A stretch of 64,000 bases of DNA from NCBI RefSeq assembly GCF_018131225.1, contig NZ_JAFCMM010000006.1, forward strand, positions 62,001 through 126,000. Direction: 5' to 3'. This stretch comes from Bradyrhizobium sp. U87765 SZCCT0048 (GTDB lineage Bacteria > Pseudomonadota > Alphaproteobacteria > Rhizobiales > Xanthobacteraceae). A program made the position numbers and the translations under genes. Shown here piece after piece: positions 47,807 to 57,600 of this stretch; within the stretch, counting starts at the first letter, position 1; the number at the start of each line of letters is the position of its first letter. The notes beneath the pieces were generated by a model, which saw nothing but the letters and a program-made list of their open reading frames with translations, had not been told where the DNA came from and made no database searches.

Positions 47807-49507
47807 ATGAAGAAACTTCGCTCGCGCGTCACCACCGACGGGATGGACCGCACGCCGCACCGTGCGTTCATGCGTGCCATGGGGCTCGACGATGCCGCGC
47901 TGGCGAAGGCGATGGTCGGCGTGGTCAGCATGAAGGGCGAGCAGACCCCCTGCAACATGACCCACGACTTCCAGGTCGAGGCAGCGAAGCAGGGCATTCT
48001 CGAAGGCGGCGGCACGCCGCGCGAGTTCGCCACCATTTCGGTGTCCGACGGCATCAGCATGAATCATGAAGGCATGAAGTTCTCGCTGCTGTCGCGCGAG
48101 CTGATCGCCGATTCCATCGAGGCCGTGGTGCATGGCCTTGCCTACGACGCGCTGATCGGCTTCGGCGGCTGCGACAAGACTCTGCCCGGCGTGATGATGG
48201 GCATGGTCCGTTGCAACGTGCCGTCGATCTTCATCTATGGCGGCAGCGCGCTGCCCGGCCGCTTCGAGGGCCGCACACTGACGGTGCTGGATGCCTACGA
48301 GGCGGTCGGCACAGTGATGACCGGGCAGATGGACGAGGCGACGCTGGAGCGGATGGAGCGCGCCTGCCTGCCGACGCTCGGCGCCTGCGCCGGCCAGTTC
48401 ACCGCCAACACCATGGGCATGGTGTCGGAGGTGATGGGCCTCACCGTTCCCAACATCTCCATGGTGCCCGGCGTCTACAGCGAGCGCGCGCAGCTCGTCC
48501 GCGGCGCCGGCCGTCTGATCATGGAGATGCTCAAGCGTGGCGGTCCGCTGCCGCGCGACCTCGTCACCCGCAAGTCGCTGGAGAATGGTGCGGCGATCGT
48601 CGCCGCCACCGGCGGCTCGACCAACGCGGCGCTGCATCTGCCGGCGATCGCCAACGAGGCCGGCATCCGCTTCACCCTCGACGACGTCGGCGAGGTGTTC
48701 GCGCGCACGCCGCTGATCGGCAATCTGCGGCCGGGCGGCAAATACACCGCCAAGGACGTCTACGACATCGGCGGCGCCGCGGTGATCATCCGCGCGCTGA
48801 TCGAGAGTGGCCATCTCGACGGCAGCTGCCTTTCGATCACCGGCCGCACCCTCGCGGAGGAATATGGCGCGGCGAACGCGCCCGACGGCGAGGTGGTGAT
48901 GACCACCGCCAAGCCGATCATGCCGGACGGCGGCGTCGCCATCCTCAAGGGCAGCCTGTGTCCGGACGGCGCGGTGATCAAGGTCGCGGGTCTCAAGAAC
49001 CTGGTGTTCGAAGGCCGCGCCCGCGTGTTCGAGGATGAAGAGGGCTGCGTCGCCGCGGTGCGCGCCCGCGCCTATGAGGCCGGTGACGTGCTGATCATCC
49101 GCAACGAAGGTCCGGTCGGTGGCCCCGGCATGCGCGAGATGCTCGGCGTCACCGCGCTGATCTACGGCCAGGGCATGGGCGAGAAGGTCGCGCTCGTCAC
49201 TGACGGCCGCTTCTCCGGCGCGACGCGCGGCATGTGCATCGGCTATGTCTCGCCGGAAGCGGTCGTCGGCGGCCCGCTCGGCCTCGTCAAGACCGGCGAT
49301 GCCATCCGCATCGACGGCATCGCGCGCCGCATGGATCTGCTGGTCGACGACGCCGAGATGGAACGTCGCCGCAAGGCATGGACCGCGCCGCCGCCGCGCC
49401 ACCGCGCCGGCGCGCTTGCCAAATACGCCAGGCTTGTCGGCCAGGCGCCCGGCGGCGCCGTGACCCACGACGGCGCAGCGGAATGGCCGTGGTTCGATCA
49501 GGCGTGA
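47807..49507 (+). CDS. ilvD: Dihydroxy-acid dehydratase
   Basis: A 566-residue IlvD-type dehydratase catalysing the third step of valine/isoleucine synthesis. Candidate [2Fe-2S] ligands are Cys49 (TPCNMTH), Cys122 (GGCDKT) and Cys194 (LGACAGQF), in the family's usual positions. It also has the SGRPSG-like GRFSGATRG segment near the C-terminus. The IlvD/Edd family includes sugar-acid dehydratases, and alphaproteobacteria often have several paralogues, so a catabolic role is not excluded. No ilv genes adjoin. Followed by a PaiB-like gene on the same strand. Confidence 0.9.
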   Translation: MKKLRSRVTTDGMDRTPHRAFMRAMGLDDAALAKAMVGVVSMKGEQTPCNMTHDFQVEAAKQGILEGGGTPREFATISVSDGISMNHEGMKFSLLSRELIADSIEAVVHGLAYDALIGFGGCDKTLPGVMMGMVRCNVPSIFIYGGSALPGRFEGRTLTVLDAYEAVGTVMTGQMDEATLERMERACLPTLGACAGQFTANTMGMVSEVMGLTVPNISMVPGVYSERAQLVRGAGRLIMEMLKRGGPLPRDLVTRKSLENGAAIVAATGGSTNAALHLPAIANEAGIRFTLDDVGEVFARTPLIGNLRPGGKYTAKDVYDIGGAAVIIRALIESGHLDGSCLSITGRTLAEEYGAANAPDGEVVMTTAKPIMPDGGVAILKGSLCPDGAVIKVAGLKNLVFEGRARVFEDEEGCVAAVRARAYEAGDVLIIRNEGPVGGPGMREMLGVTALIYGQGMGEKVALVTDGRFSGATRGMCIGYVSPEAVVGGPLGLVKTGDAIRIDGIARRMDLLVDDAEMERRRKAWTAPPPRHRAGALAKYARLVGQAPGGAVTHDGAAEWPWFDQA

Positions 49508-49674
49508 GGGCGCGCCCGACTGCAATACTGTCGTCGCCGGGCCGCGCGATTCGTCGCGCTGCCCGGTCGCGAGCGGAAGCATTGGCGACGCGATCGCTAT
49601 TTTGTTGCAAGCGGGCTATTTAATGCCGGCCGGTTTTGCGGCACGCTCCAGCCGTTCATGAAGGAGCTTTCGCC

Positions 49675-50298
49675 GTGTACCTGCCGCCCGCCTTTCGCGT
49701 CGATGACCTGCCGGAGATCCACGCCACCATCCGGGCCGCGCGGCTGGCGACCCTGGTCACCACGACCGCCGAAGGGATGATCGGCACGCCGCTGCCGCTG
49801 TTCCTCGATCCCGCCGAGGGCGAGCACGGCGTGCTGTACGGCCATGTCGCCCGCGCCAATCCGCAGTGGAAGGCGGCTCCGATCGGCGAGGCGCTCGCGA
49901 TCTTCATGGGACCGGACGCCTATGTGACGCCGTCGTGGTACGCGACCAAGCGCGAGAGCGGCAAGGTGGTGCCGACATGGAATTACGTCACGGTGCACGC
50001 CTATGGTCCGGTCGAGTTCTTCGACGACGCTGAGCGGCTGCGCGCGGTGGTGACGCGGCTGACCGACCTGCACGAGGCGTCGCGGGCGGAGCGCTGGAAG
50101 GTCAGCGACGCGCCGGAGGAGTTCGTGCGCGCGCAGCTGCGTGGCATTGTCGGCCTGCGCATGCCGATCAGCCGCCTCGAGGGCAAGCGCAAGATGAGCC
50201 AGAACCGCAACGCCGAAGACCGTGCCGGCGTGATCGAGGGGCTGTCGGCGAGCGAGCGTCCGGCCGACAGGGAGGTTGCCACGCTGATCCCGAAATGA
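49675..50298 (+). CDS. PaiB-family FMN-binding negative transcriptional regulator
   Basis: A 207-residue flavin-reductase-like-fold protein. The typical start MYLPPAFRVDDLPEIHATIRAARLATLVTT is seen here with GTG as start codon; AAGGAG lies 8 bases upstream. The conserved VPTWNYVTVHAYGPVEFFDD and RGIVGLRMPISRLEGKRKMSQNR follow. PaiB affects sporulation and protease expression in Bacillus; in proteobacteria it is more likely a flavin or heme oxygenase-like protein. Lies 54 bases upstream of the next gene. Confidence 0.9.
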   Translation: MYLPPAFRVDDLPEIHATIRAARLATLVTTTAEGMIGTPLPLFLDPAEGEHGVLYGHVARANPQWKAAPIGEALAIFMGPDAYVTPSWYATKRESGKVVPTWNYVTVHAYGPVEFFDDAERLRAVVTRLTDLHEASRAERWKVSDAPEEFVRAQLRGIVGLRMPISRLEGKRKMSQNRNAEDRAGVIEGLSASERPADREVATLIPK

Positions 50299-50352
50299 GA
50301 TGCGTTGAGGCGCACAGCAGTGCGATCTCGACTGCAACTCTGGAGGATTGGA

Positions 50353-51225
50353 ATGGAGACGCTGGGTTACGTGGGCCTCGGGCTGATGGGCCTGCCGATG
50401 ACGCGGCGGCTGCTCGCCGCGGGGCACGCGGTGACGGTGTGGAACCGGTCGCCGGAGAAGCGCGACGCGGCGGTCGCCTCCGGCGCTGCTGCGGCCGCGG
50501 ATCCCGCCGGCGTCGCCGCCAGGGCCAGCATCGTCTTCATGTGCCTGACCGATGCGAAGGCGGTCGAGGCGGTGGTGTTCGGTCCGGGCGGCCTCGCTGA
50601 AGTTGCAGGCGCGGGCAAGGTCGTGGTCGATTTCTCCTCGATCCACCCCGACGCCACGCGCGACATCGCGCAGCGCCTGCAGGCGGCGAACGGCATGCGC
50701 TGGATCGACGCGCCGGTGTCCGGTGGCACCAAGGGCGCCGAGGAAGGCTCGCTCGCGATCATGGCGGGCGGTGACGCCGGCGACATTGCCCGCGTCGAGC
50801 CGTTCGTGCTCGCCATGGCGCGGCGCTTCACCCACATGGGCCCGACCGGCGCGGGCCAGACCACCAAGCTCTGCAACCAGGTGATCGTCGGCTGCGCCAT
50901 GGCGGTGCTGGCGGAATCCGCGCGCCTTGCGGTCAATGCCGGCATCGATGCGAAGAAGCTGCCGGAAGCGCTCAAGGGCGGCTTTGCGGATTCGATCCCG
51001 CTGCAGCTGTTCGTGCCGCGCATGGTCGATGCCATCCACGAGCCGCCGCTCGGCCATGCCGCGACCATGCTCAAGGATCTCGACACGGTGCTGGATGTAG
51101 CGAAGGCCACCGGCACGCCGGTGCCGATGGCCGGCCTTGCCGCGCAGCTGTTCCGCATGCTGCAGGCGAGCCGCGGCGAGGATGCCGAGGCGCTGGAGAT
51201 TTTCAAGCTGAGCGGGCCGAAGTAG
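50353..51225 (+). CDS. Beta-hydroxyacid dehydrogenase (3-hydroxyisobutyrate/tartronate semialdehyde type)
   Basis: A 290-residue NAD(P)-dependent enzyme of the 6-phosphogluconate/3-hydroxyisobutyrate dehydrogenase family: Rossmann GYVGLGLMGLPMTRRLLAAGH, substrate motif DAPVSGGTKGAEEGSLAIMAGG, catalytic lysine in GAGQTTKLCNQ. Candidates are 3-hydroxyisobutyrate or 2-hydroxy-3-oxopropionate. TGGAGG lies five bases before the ATG. The ilvD and paiB-type neighbours give no decisive context. Confidence 0.9.
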   Translation: METLGYVGLGLMGLPMTRRLLAAGHAVTVWNRSPEKRDAAVASGAAAAADPAGVAARASIVFMCLTDAKAVEAVVFGPGGLAEVAGAGKVVVDFSSIHPDATRDIAQRLQAANGMRWIDAPVSGGTKGAEEGSLAIMAGGDAGDIARVEPFVLAMARRFTHMGPTGAGQTTKLCNQVIVGCAMAVLAESARLAVNAGIDAKKLPEALKGGFADSIPLQLFVPRMVDAIHEPPLGHAATMLKDLDTVLDVAKATGTPVPMAGLAAQLFRMLQASRGEDAEALEIFKLSGPK

Positions 51226-51247
51226 GTTCTGGAGCAACGTGGGCTCG

Positions 51248-51316
51248 TAGTCCGGATGAGCACAGCGACATCCGGGATGTGGCACGAGAGTCCCGCATGT
51301 CGCTTCGCTCATGAGG
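51248..51316. repeat. Family C repeat, diverged
   Basis: TAGTCCGGATGAGCACAGCG at the left and ATGTCGCTTCGCTCATGAGG at the right; it is a mutated form of the element at 43309-43386. Confidence 0.65.
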
Positions 51317-51345
51317 GATACGCGCTGCGGTCGTTTGGTTTTCTG

Positions 51346-51453
51346 TGTCATCACCGGGCCGGCGCGTCAGTGCCGTGACCCGGTGATCCAGCTTCAAAAT
51401 CTCCCACCGTGCGACGCGCAAGCTGGATTGGCGGGACAAGCCCGGCAACGACG
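51346..51453. repeat. Dispersed palindromic repeat, family B
   Basis: GTGTCATCACCGGGCCGGCG ... GTGATCCAGCTTC and CAAGCTGGATTGGCGGGACA ... GGCAACGACG. Together with the family C unit it fills the 390-base gap 51226-51615; a GCCGGGCATTGTCG-like hairpin around 51527-51553 may terminate the chemoreceptor transcript. Confidence 0.78.
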
Positions 51454-51615
51454 TGGAGTTTGAATAGCGAGCTGTCGTCCCGGATCGGCTCCCGTGCGCA
51501 TCGCCGCACACCTCCTCACAAACGACAATGCCCGGCACAAGGCCGGGCATGTCCATGGGTCTGGATGCTGCTGAAGTCGGTGCCCCGTGACGGGAGCGCC
51601 ACCTCGGCGCGGGCG

Positions 51616-52968
51616 CTACGCCGCGCGCAGCGTCGCGAGGAAGCGCTCGACTTCGGCGCGCAGCTGCGTCGACTGGTGCGTCAGGTCGGTCGCAGCCGAG
51701 AGCACCTGGGACGCCGTCGCGCCGGTGTCGCGGGCAGCGGAGGTGACGTCGCCGATGCTGGCGGTGACGCGGCCGGTGCCGTCGGCAGCCTGCTGCACGT
51801 TGCGCACGATCTCGCTGGTGGCGGCGCCCTGTTCCTCGACCGCGGCGGCGATCGTCGTCGAGATCTCCTGCATCGACTTGACGACGTCGTTGATGCCGGC
51901 GATCGCCGACACCGCCTCGGCGGTCGAGCTCTGGATGCTGCCGATCTGCGAGGCGATCTCGGCGGTGGCCTTGGTGGTCTGCTCGGCCAGCGACTTCACT
52001 TCCTGGGCGACGACCGCAAAGCCGCGGCCGACGTCGCCGGCGCGCGCCGCCTCGATGGTGGCGTTGAGCGCCAGCAGGTTGGTCTGCGAGGCGATGTTGG
52101 TGATGAGATCGACAATGGTGCCGATTTCCTTGGTGCTCTCCGACAGGCGGTTGATGCGCTCGCCGGTCTGGTCGGCGTTGACGGCCGCTTCGCTGGCGAT
52201 GCGGGCGGAATCATTGACCTGACGGCTGATCTCGGTGATCGAACTGGTCAGTTCCTCGGTCGCCGCCGCCACCGTCTTGACGTTGGACGTCGCCTTCTCG
52301 GAGGCGTCCGCCACGGTGCGCGACTGCGTCGCGGTCTTCTCGGCGACGGTGGTCATCGACTGCGCCGACGCCTGCAACTGCGTGGCGGCGGAGGCGACGC
52401 CCTGCACCACGCCGCCGATCGCCTTCTGGAAGTCGGTGGCGAGGCGCTCGAAAGTGGCGCGGCGGTCGCGCTGGCCGGCGGCGGTGTAGACGGAGAGCGC
52501 GATGTCCATGTCGAGGATTGCGACCTTGATCACCGCCTGCTGAAGCTCCGCCTTCTTCTTCCAGCCATTGCGGTCGAAGCGGCCGACCGGGTAGCGCTCG
52601 GCGATGGCGCCGACCAGCGCGCTGATCAGCACGTTGTAGCCGCCGATGTACCACGGCGGTTCGAGACCGAGCGTGTTGTGGACCTCGCCGATGCGGGTGA
52701 CCGAGGCTTCATAGGCGTCGCCATACTGGCCGTCCATGATCACGCCCCAGTGCTTCACCTGCATCGCCTTGGCATGCATCATGTGCTCGCGGCTCCTGAA
52801 CAGCGCTCCGGTCTCGCTGAAGGTCGCGATATGGTCGTAGAAGCGATCGAGGATGGCGGGCATCTCGCTGAGGATGAACGGCTTCGCCTCGCGCAGCCGG
52901 CCCAGCATGGCCTGATCGATCATGTTGAAAGAAAGTCGCCGAGACAGCGTGCCCCCGCCGGTCATCAT
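51616..52968 (-). CDS. Globin-coupled methyl-accepting chemotaxis protein (HemAT-like)
   Basis: A 450-residue soluble chemoreceptor. Residues about 10-165 are a protoglobin sensor domain: LREAKPFILSEMPAILDRFYDH, RSREHMMHAKAMQVKHW, and TRIGEVHNTLGLEPPWYIGGYN with His97 as the likely proximal heme ligand. The MCP signalling domain follows, with the conserved hairpin tip EIGTIVDLITNIASQTNLLALNATIEAARAG and VAQEVKSLAEQT. No membrane segment and no C-terminal CheR pentapeptide are seen. It should sense oxygen or another heme ligand in the cytoplasm and signal through CheA. A close paralogue lies at 57817. Confidence 0.93.
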   Translation of the reverse strand: MMTGGGTLSRRLSFNMIDQAMLGRLREAKPFILSEMPAILDRFYDHIATFSETGALFRSREHMMHAKAMQVKHWGVIMDGQYGDAYEASVTRIGEVHNTLGLEPPWYIGGYNVLISALVGAIAERYPVGRFDRNGWKKKAELQQAVIKVAILDMDIALSVYTAAGQRDRRATFERLATDFQKAIGGVVQGVASAATQLQASAQSMTTVAEKTATQSRTVADASEKATSNVKTVAAATEELTSSITEISRQVNDSARIASEAAVNADQTGERINRLSESTKEIGTIVDLITNIASQTNLLALNATIEAARAGDVGRGFAVVAQEVKSLAEQTTKATAEIASQIGSIQSSTAEAVSAIAGINDVVKSMQEISTTIAAAVEEQGAATSEIVRNVQQAADGTGRVTASIGDVTSAARDTGATASQVLSAATDLTHQSTQLRAEVERFLATLRAA

Positions 52969-53119
52969 CAGTATCCCCAGTTTGGTGAGTTCCACCCGGA
53001 GGTACCTAAGTGATGTTTTGCCTAACGGCGGGTTAACGGGCTTGCGCCTGCGCCTTTCGGCCGCGTCACGCCGTCCTGCTCCGCACCAGCTTCGGGCGTG
53101 ACCCAGCCGCGTTCGCGTC

Positions 53120-54310
53120 TCACGCGCGCAGCGCCGTCCGCAGCGCTTCGGCAAGGCGCTCGATCTCGTCCGGCGAGGTGTAGGCGTGGGGCGAGGCGCG
53201 CAGCACCGTGGCCATGCCGCGGGCGTCGAGCTCGTGAGGGGCATACACCCGCTCGATGGCGGCGATGCTCACGCCGGCATCGCCAAGGGCGGCGGCGACG
53301 GCCGCCGGAGCTCGGTCGCAGGTAAAGGTGAGAAACGCCGCCCGGGCATCGGCGGGTTCGAACACGGTGACGCCGTCGCAGCCGGCGAGCGCGCTGCGCA
53401 AGGCACGGACGCGAGCGTCGACGATCCCGGCCACCGTGTCGACGCCGATGGCCAGCAGTTCGCCCAGCGCGACGCCAAGCCCGACCCGCGCGGCGACGCC
53501 GTAATCGTAGATCTCGAAGCGGCGGGCATCGGCGCGCGGCACGGCATCGCCGCCGCTCCAGGTGACGCCGCCGAGGTCCGGAGCGGGCGGCGCGAGGCAG
53601 GCCAGCGCGGCGTCCGACAGCGCTGCCAGGGCCTGGCCCCGCGGGCCGCGCAGCCATTTGCGGGCCGGCGCCACCAGCACGTCCGCGCCCATGGCGGCGA
53701 GCGAGAGCGGAAAGCGGCCGGCGGCCTGCGCCGCATCGACGACAAGGAGACAATGGTCCGGCCGCGGCAGCGCGCCGATGGCATCGACCGGCTGCGGCAG
53801 GCCGCTCGCGCTCGACACCGCGGCGATCGCGACCAGCCAGACGTCGTCGTCGAGTTTGCCGGTGAGCGCGCGAACGTCGATCCGTCCGGCCGCATCGGTC
53901 GGGATGACATCGACACGCAGGCTGTGCGCCTGCACGAGCGGCGCCAGCGCCAGCAGGTTGCCGCCCCATTCGCCGCGCGACACCAGCACGCGCGCCCCGC
54001 GCGGTGGTGTTCGCCCGCGCAGCACCGTGGCCCACAGCTGGGCGCAGCCGCCACCGAACGCGATCTGGTCGGCGCGGGCGCCGAGCACCTGTGCGGCGCG
54101 GACTCGGGTTTCGGCCAGCGCGTCCGCGGCGCCGGCCAGCGCCGCCTGCAGCCCGGCGCGACCTTCATGTTCGAGATGGGCGCGCATCGCCGCGATCACG
54201 CCCGCCGAGGGCAGGGCGGCGCTCGCGGCATTGAGATGGACGCCAGCGCCGACGCCCGGCGTGCGGGCGCGGATGTCGTCGGCGATGCTGGCGAGATCGG
54301 CTGGATTCAT
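53120..54310 (-). CDS. Class V aminotransferase-fold PLP enzyme
   Basis: A 396-residue pyridoxal-phosphate enzyme with the order typical of class V: HLNAASAALPS near the start, cofactor-binding VVDAAQAAGRFPLSLAAMGADVLVAPARKWLRGPRG with the Schiff-base lysine in ARKW. The ARKWLRGPRG form resembles isopenicillin-epimerase/EgtE-like and cysteine-lyase-like members rather than plain transaminases. Start at 54310 (MNPADLASIADDIR). It stands alone between a chemoreceptor and the autotransporter. Substrate unknown. Confidence 0.87.
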   Translation of the reverse strand: MNPADLASIADDIRARTPGVGAGVHLNAASAALPSAGVIAAMRAHLEHEGRAGLQAALAGAADALAETRVRAAQVLGARADQIAFGGGCAQLWATVLRGRTPPRGARVLVSRGEWGGNLLALAPLVQAHSLRVDVIPTDAAGRIDVRALTGKLDDDVWLVAIAAVSSASGLPQPVDAIGALPRPDHCLLVVDAAQAAGRFPLSLAAMGADVLVAPARKWLRGPRGQALAALSDAALACLAPPAPDLGGVTWSGGDAVPRADARRFEIYDYGVAARVGLGVALGELLAIGVDTVAGIVDARVRALRSALAGCDGVTVFEPADARAAFLTFTCDRAPAAVAAALGDAGVSIAAIERVYAPHELDARGMATVLRASPHAYTSPDEIERLAEALRTALRA

Positions 54311-54609
54311 GACGCCATCGTCGCATTCACGTGCCGGCCTGACAAGCAACTGTCACATGACGTTTCGCGCTCGGTTCGATGACGTTTTGGCGACGCATCG
54401 ATGGCGTTTTCAATACGGCGGCGTTCGCCGTGCGATGCCGCGTCATCCCTTCGTCGTCCAACGCTGCGGCGCTGTGGCACGGAGGCCACGCCGGCACATG
54501 ATTGCATCGCAGCTCGCGTGGTGCGCGCATTCGTCACGGCAATGAAATCTTAACTTTCTAGCGTCCGGCCCCAACCGGAGCATGTCCGGATATTTTCAGG
54601 GGGCTGAAA
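54311..54609. other. Divergent promoter region between the PLP enzyme and the autotransporter
   Basis: No gene is seen. Bases 54546-54560 (AAATCTTAACTTTCTAG) are AT-rich and probably belong to the autotransporter promoter. No clear operator palindrome was found. Confidence 0.5.
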
Positions 54610-57600
54610 GTGAATCGTACAAGTGAGAGCCGCTTCAGGGCGCGGCTGCTGCAGTCGACCGCGCTCGTCGTCTTCGTGACGTCGGCCGTCGGCGCGCAGG
54701 CGCAGACCGCCAACACCACCGTCGCCAATGTCAATGTGCTCAACCTGCTGTCGCCGTTCCTCGGCCTGAATGCGAGCGCGGTCGGGCAGGCGACGCTGCA
54801 GGCCAACCTGCAGCAGGCGATCGCGATCAACAATGGCGCGACGCCGACGCAGCAGCAGCTCGCGATCAGCGACAAGAACCTGCTGGGTTCGGCCTCCAAC
54901 ACCGTTACCGGCCTTGCCGGCACGTGGGGCGTTGCGGCGAACCTCGCCGGTGGCCTGCCGGCGCAGGCGCCGATCGGCGGGATCACGCCGCAGCAGGCCG
55001 TCGGCGGTCTCGGCGTCCAGCTCGGCGCGATCTTCCAGACGGGCGTCGGCGGCGGTACTGGCGGGCCGCTCGCCAACACGGTGGCGCTGCTGACCAAGGC
55101 CTACAGTGTCACCGGTTCGGATCTCGGCACCGCGAAGAACTACTTCGCCAACGGCACCATCAACGGCACTGTCACGGCAGTCGCGCCGGCGGGATATGCG
55201 CTGCCGACCTTCAACGGCCTGCCGAACAAGACCGACAGCGTCTACGACCTTGCCTATGGAATCAACAACACCCAGCCCGGACAGAACATCTACGGCGACT
55301 CGCGGCCAGCGCAGGTGTCGAACCAGATCAAGCTGTTCGATCCGACGGCGCTCAATGGCATCAATACCAATCCGTCGTTCCCGAGCGGCCACACCAACTA
55401 TGCCTACACGGACTCGATCCTGATCGGCATGATGGTGCCCGAACTCTACCAGAGCATGCTGCTGCGCGCGTCCGAATACGCCAACAGCCGTATCGTTCTC
55501 GGCGTGCACTATCCGCTCGATATCATCGCCAGCCGTGCCTTCGTCGGCTATGATCTGGCGCAGGCGCTGACCAATCCGGCGTACATCAACAATGCGGCCA
55601 CGACCGGCACGGCGCTCAACCTGCCGTCGCTGCTGACCCAGGGTACGACCGAGCTGCGTGCCTATCTCGCCGCCCAGTGCGGCAACACCGTCGCGGCCTG
55701 CGCCGCGAGCTCGGCCAACACCACGGGAGATCCCTACCTCGCCTCGGCTGCCAACCAGGCGCTGTACCAGCAGCGGCTGACCTACGGCCTGCCGACGCTG
55801 TCGTTCGCGCAGGCGCCGCGGGAGGCCGCGCCGACGGGCGGTCCCGACGCCTCGATCCTGCTGGCGCCGGTCTATGGCGGCAGCACCGCAGCAGCGCAGC
55901 AGATCGCGCCGACAGGCGGCCTGTACGGCAACCTGCAGACCAGCACGATCAACCAGATCATCGTCAACACCGAGACCAACGCGCTGGCGGCGTTCTATGG
56001 CACGGCGCTGAGCTACTGGGCGCGCATCGATCTCTACTCCGCGGTCGGCTACTTCCAGAACCTCACCGGCACGCTGACGCTCGCCGGCAGCGATGTCGTC
56101 ACCACCAACGTCACCATCGCCAACGGCGGCACGCTCGCCGGCACCGGCACCGTGGCTTCGACGGTGGTGAGCAGCGGCGGTACCCTGGCGCCGGGCAACG
56201 GGCCAGGCACCTCGCTGACCATAAACGGCAACCTCGCGTTCCAGTCGGGCGCGACCTACCTCGTGCAGATGAATGCGACGGCGGCGTCGTCGACGACGGT
56301 CACGGGCACCGCCGCTCTGGCCGGTAACGTCCAGCTCTCGGCGGCAAACAACGCCTACAAGTTCGGCGCATCGACCATCCTGACTTCTGCCGGCTTGAAC
56401 GGCAGCCAGTTCAGCAGCCTCGTGCTGCCGACCGGCATCAGCGGCTCGCTCGCCTATTCGCCGACCGCGGTGACGGTGAACCTCACCTCGTCGCTCGGCC
56501 AGGTCAGCGGCGCCAACGGCAACCAGCGCGCGGTAGGCGGTGGTCTCGACAACGCGTTCAATACGTCCGGCAATGTCGGCGGGCTCGGTGCGATCTTCAC
56601 CGGCAATGTCCAGCAGAACCTGACCCAGGCGGCGGGCGAGAACGCGGCCGGCGCGCAGCAGACCTCGTTCAACGCCATGACCCAGTTCACGACGTCGCTG
56701 CTCGATCCGTCGGGCGCGGGCCGTGGCGACGCCGGCGGCGGCGGGGGGCCGTTTGCCTATGCCGACGACGGCGACCTCGGCGTCAGCGCCTATGCTGCGG
56801 CCGGACGCAAGCGCAGCGGCGGGGAGCGCGATGCCTATGGTCTCCTGACCAAGGCGCCGCCGGCGCCGGCCTATGCGCCGGGCTGGGCGGTGTGGGCGAT
56901 GGGCTTCGGCGGCGGGCAGACGACGCAGGGCAATACGGCGCAGGGATCGAGCAGCACCAGCAGCTCGCTGTACGGGGCGGCGGTTGGTGCCGACTATCGC
57001 ATCGCGCCGGACACGGTCGCGGGCTTCGCGCTCGCGGGCGGCGGCACCGCGTTCACCACCAGCGGTGGCCTCGGCAGCGGTCGGTCCGACCTGTTCCAGG
57101 CCGGAGCGTTCGTGCGCCAGACCGTCGGCGCGGCCTATCTGGCGGGCGCGCTCGCCTATGGCTGGCAGGACATCACGACCGACCGCTCGGTGACCATCGC
57201 CGGGCTCGATCGCCTGCATGCCTCGTTCAACGCCAACACCTATTCGGGGCGGCTTGAAGGCGGCTATCGCTTCGTGACGCCATGGATGGGGCTGACGCCG
57301 TATGCGGCGGGCCAGGTCACGCTGCTCGACCTGCCGGCCTATGCTGAAACCGCGCTGGCGGGCACCAGCACCTTCGCGCTCGCCTACGCCGGCCGGAGCG
57401 TGACCGACACGCGCAGCGAACTCGGCCTGCGCGCCGACCGCACCTTCGCGATGGCTACCGGCCTCCTGACGTTGCGCGGCCGGCTCGCCTGGGCGCACGA
57501 CTTCGATCCGTCGCGCGCCGCGTCGGCGACCTTCCAGTCGCTGCCCGGAGCGTCGTTCGTGGTCAACGGTGCGCGCCAGGCCAGCGACTCCGCGCTGACC

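Noticed and set aside
51409..53013. Long plus-strand frame opposite the first chemoreceptor
   Set aside because: Same antisense pattern as at the second chemoreceptor; explained by GC-rich coding on the other strand.
54550..57498. A 982-codon open frame opposite the autotransporter
   Set aside because: It is an antisense shadow of a GC-rich coding region: composition is Arg/Ala/Asp-rich without family motifs, while the plus strand encodes a complete PAP2 autotransporter.
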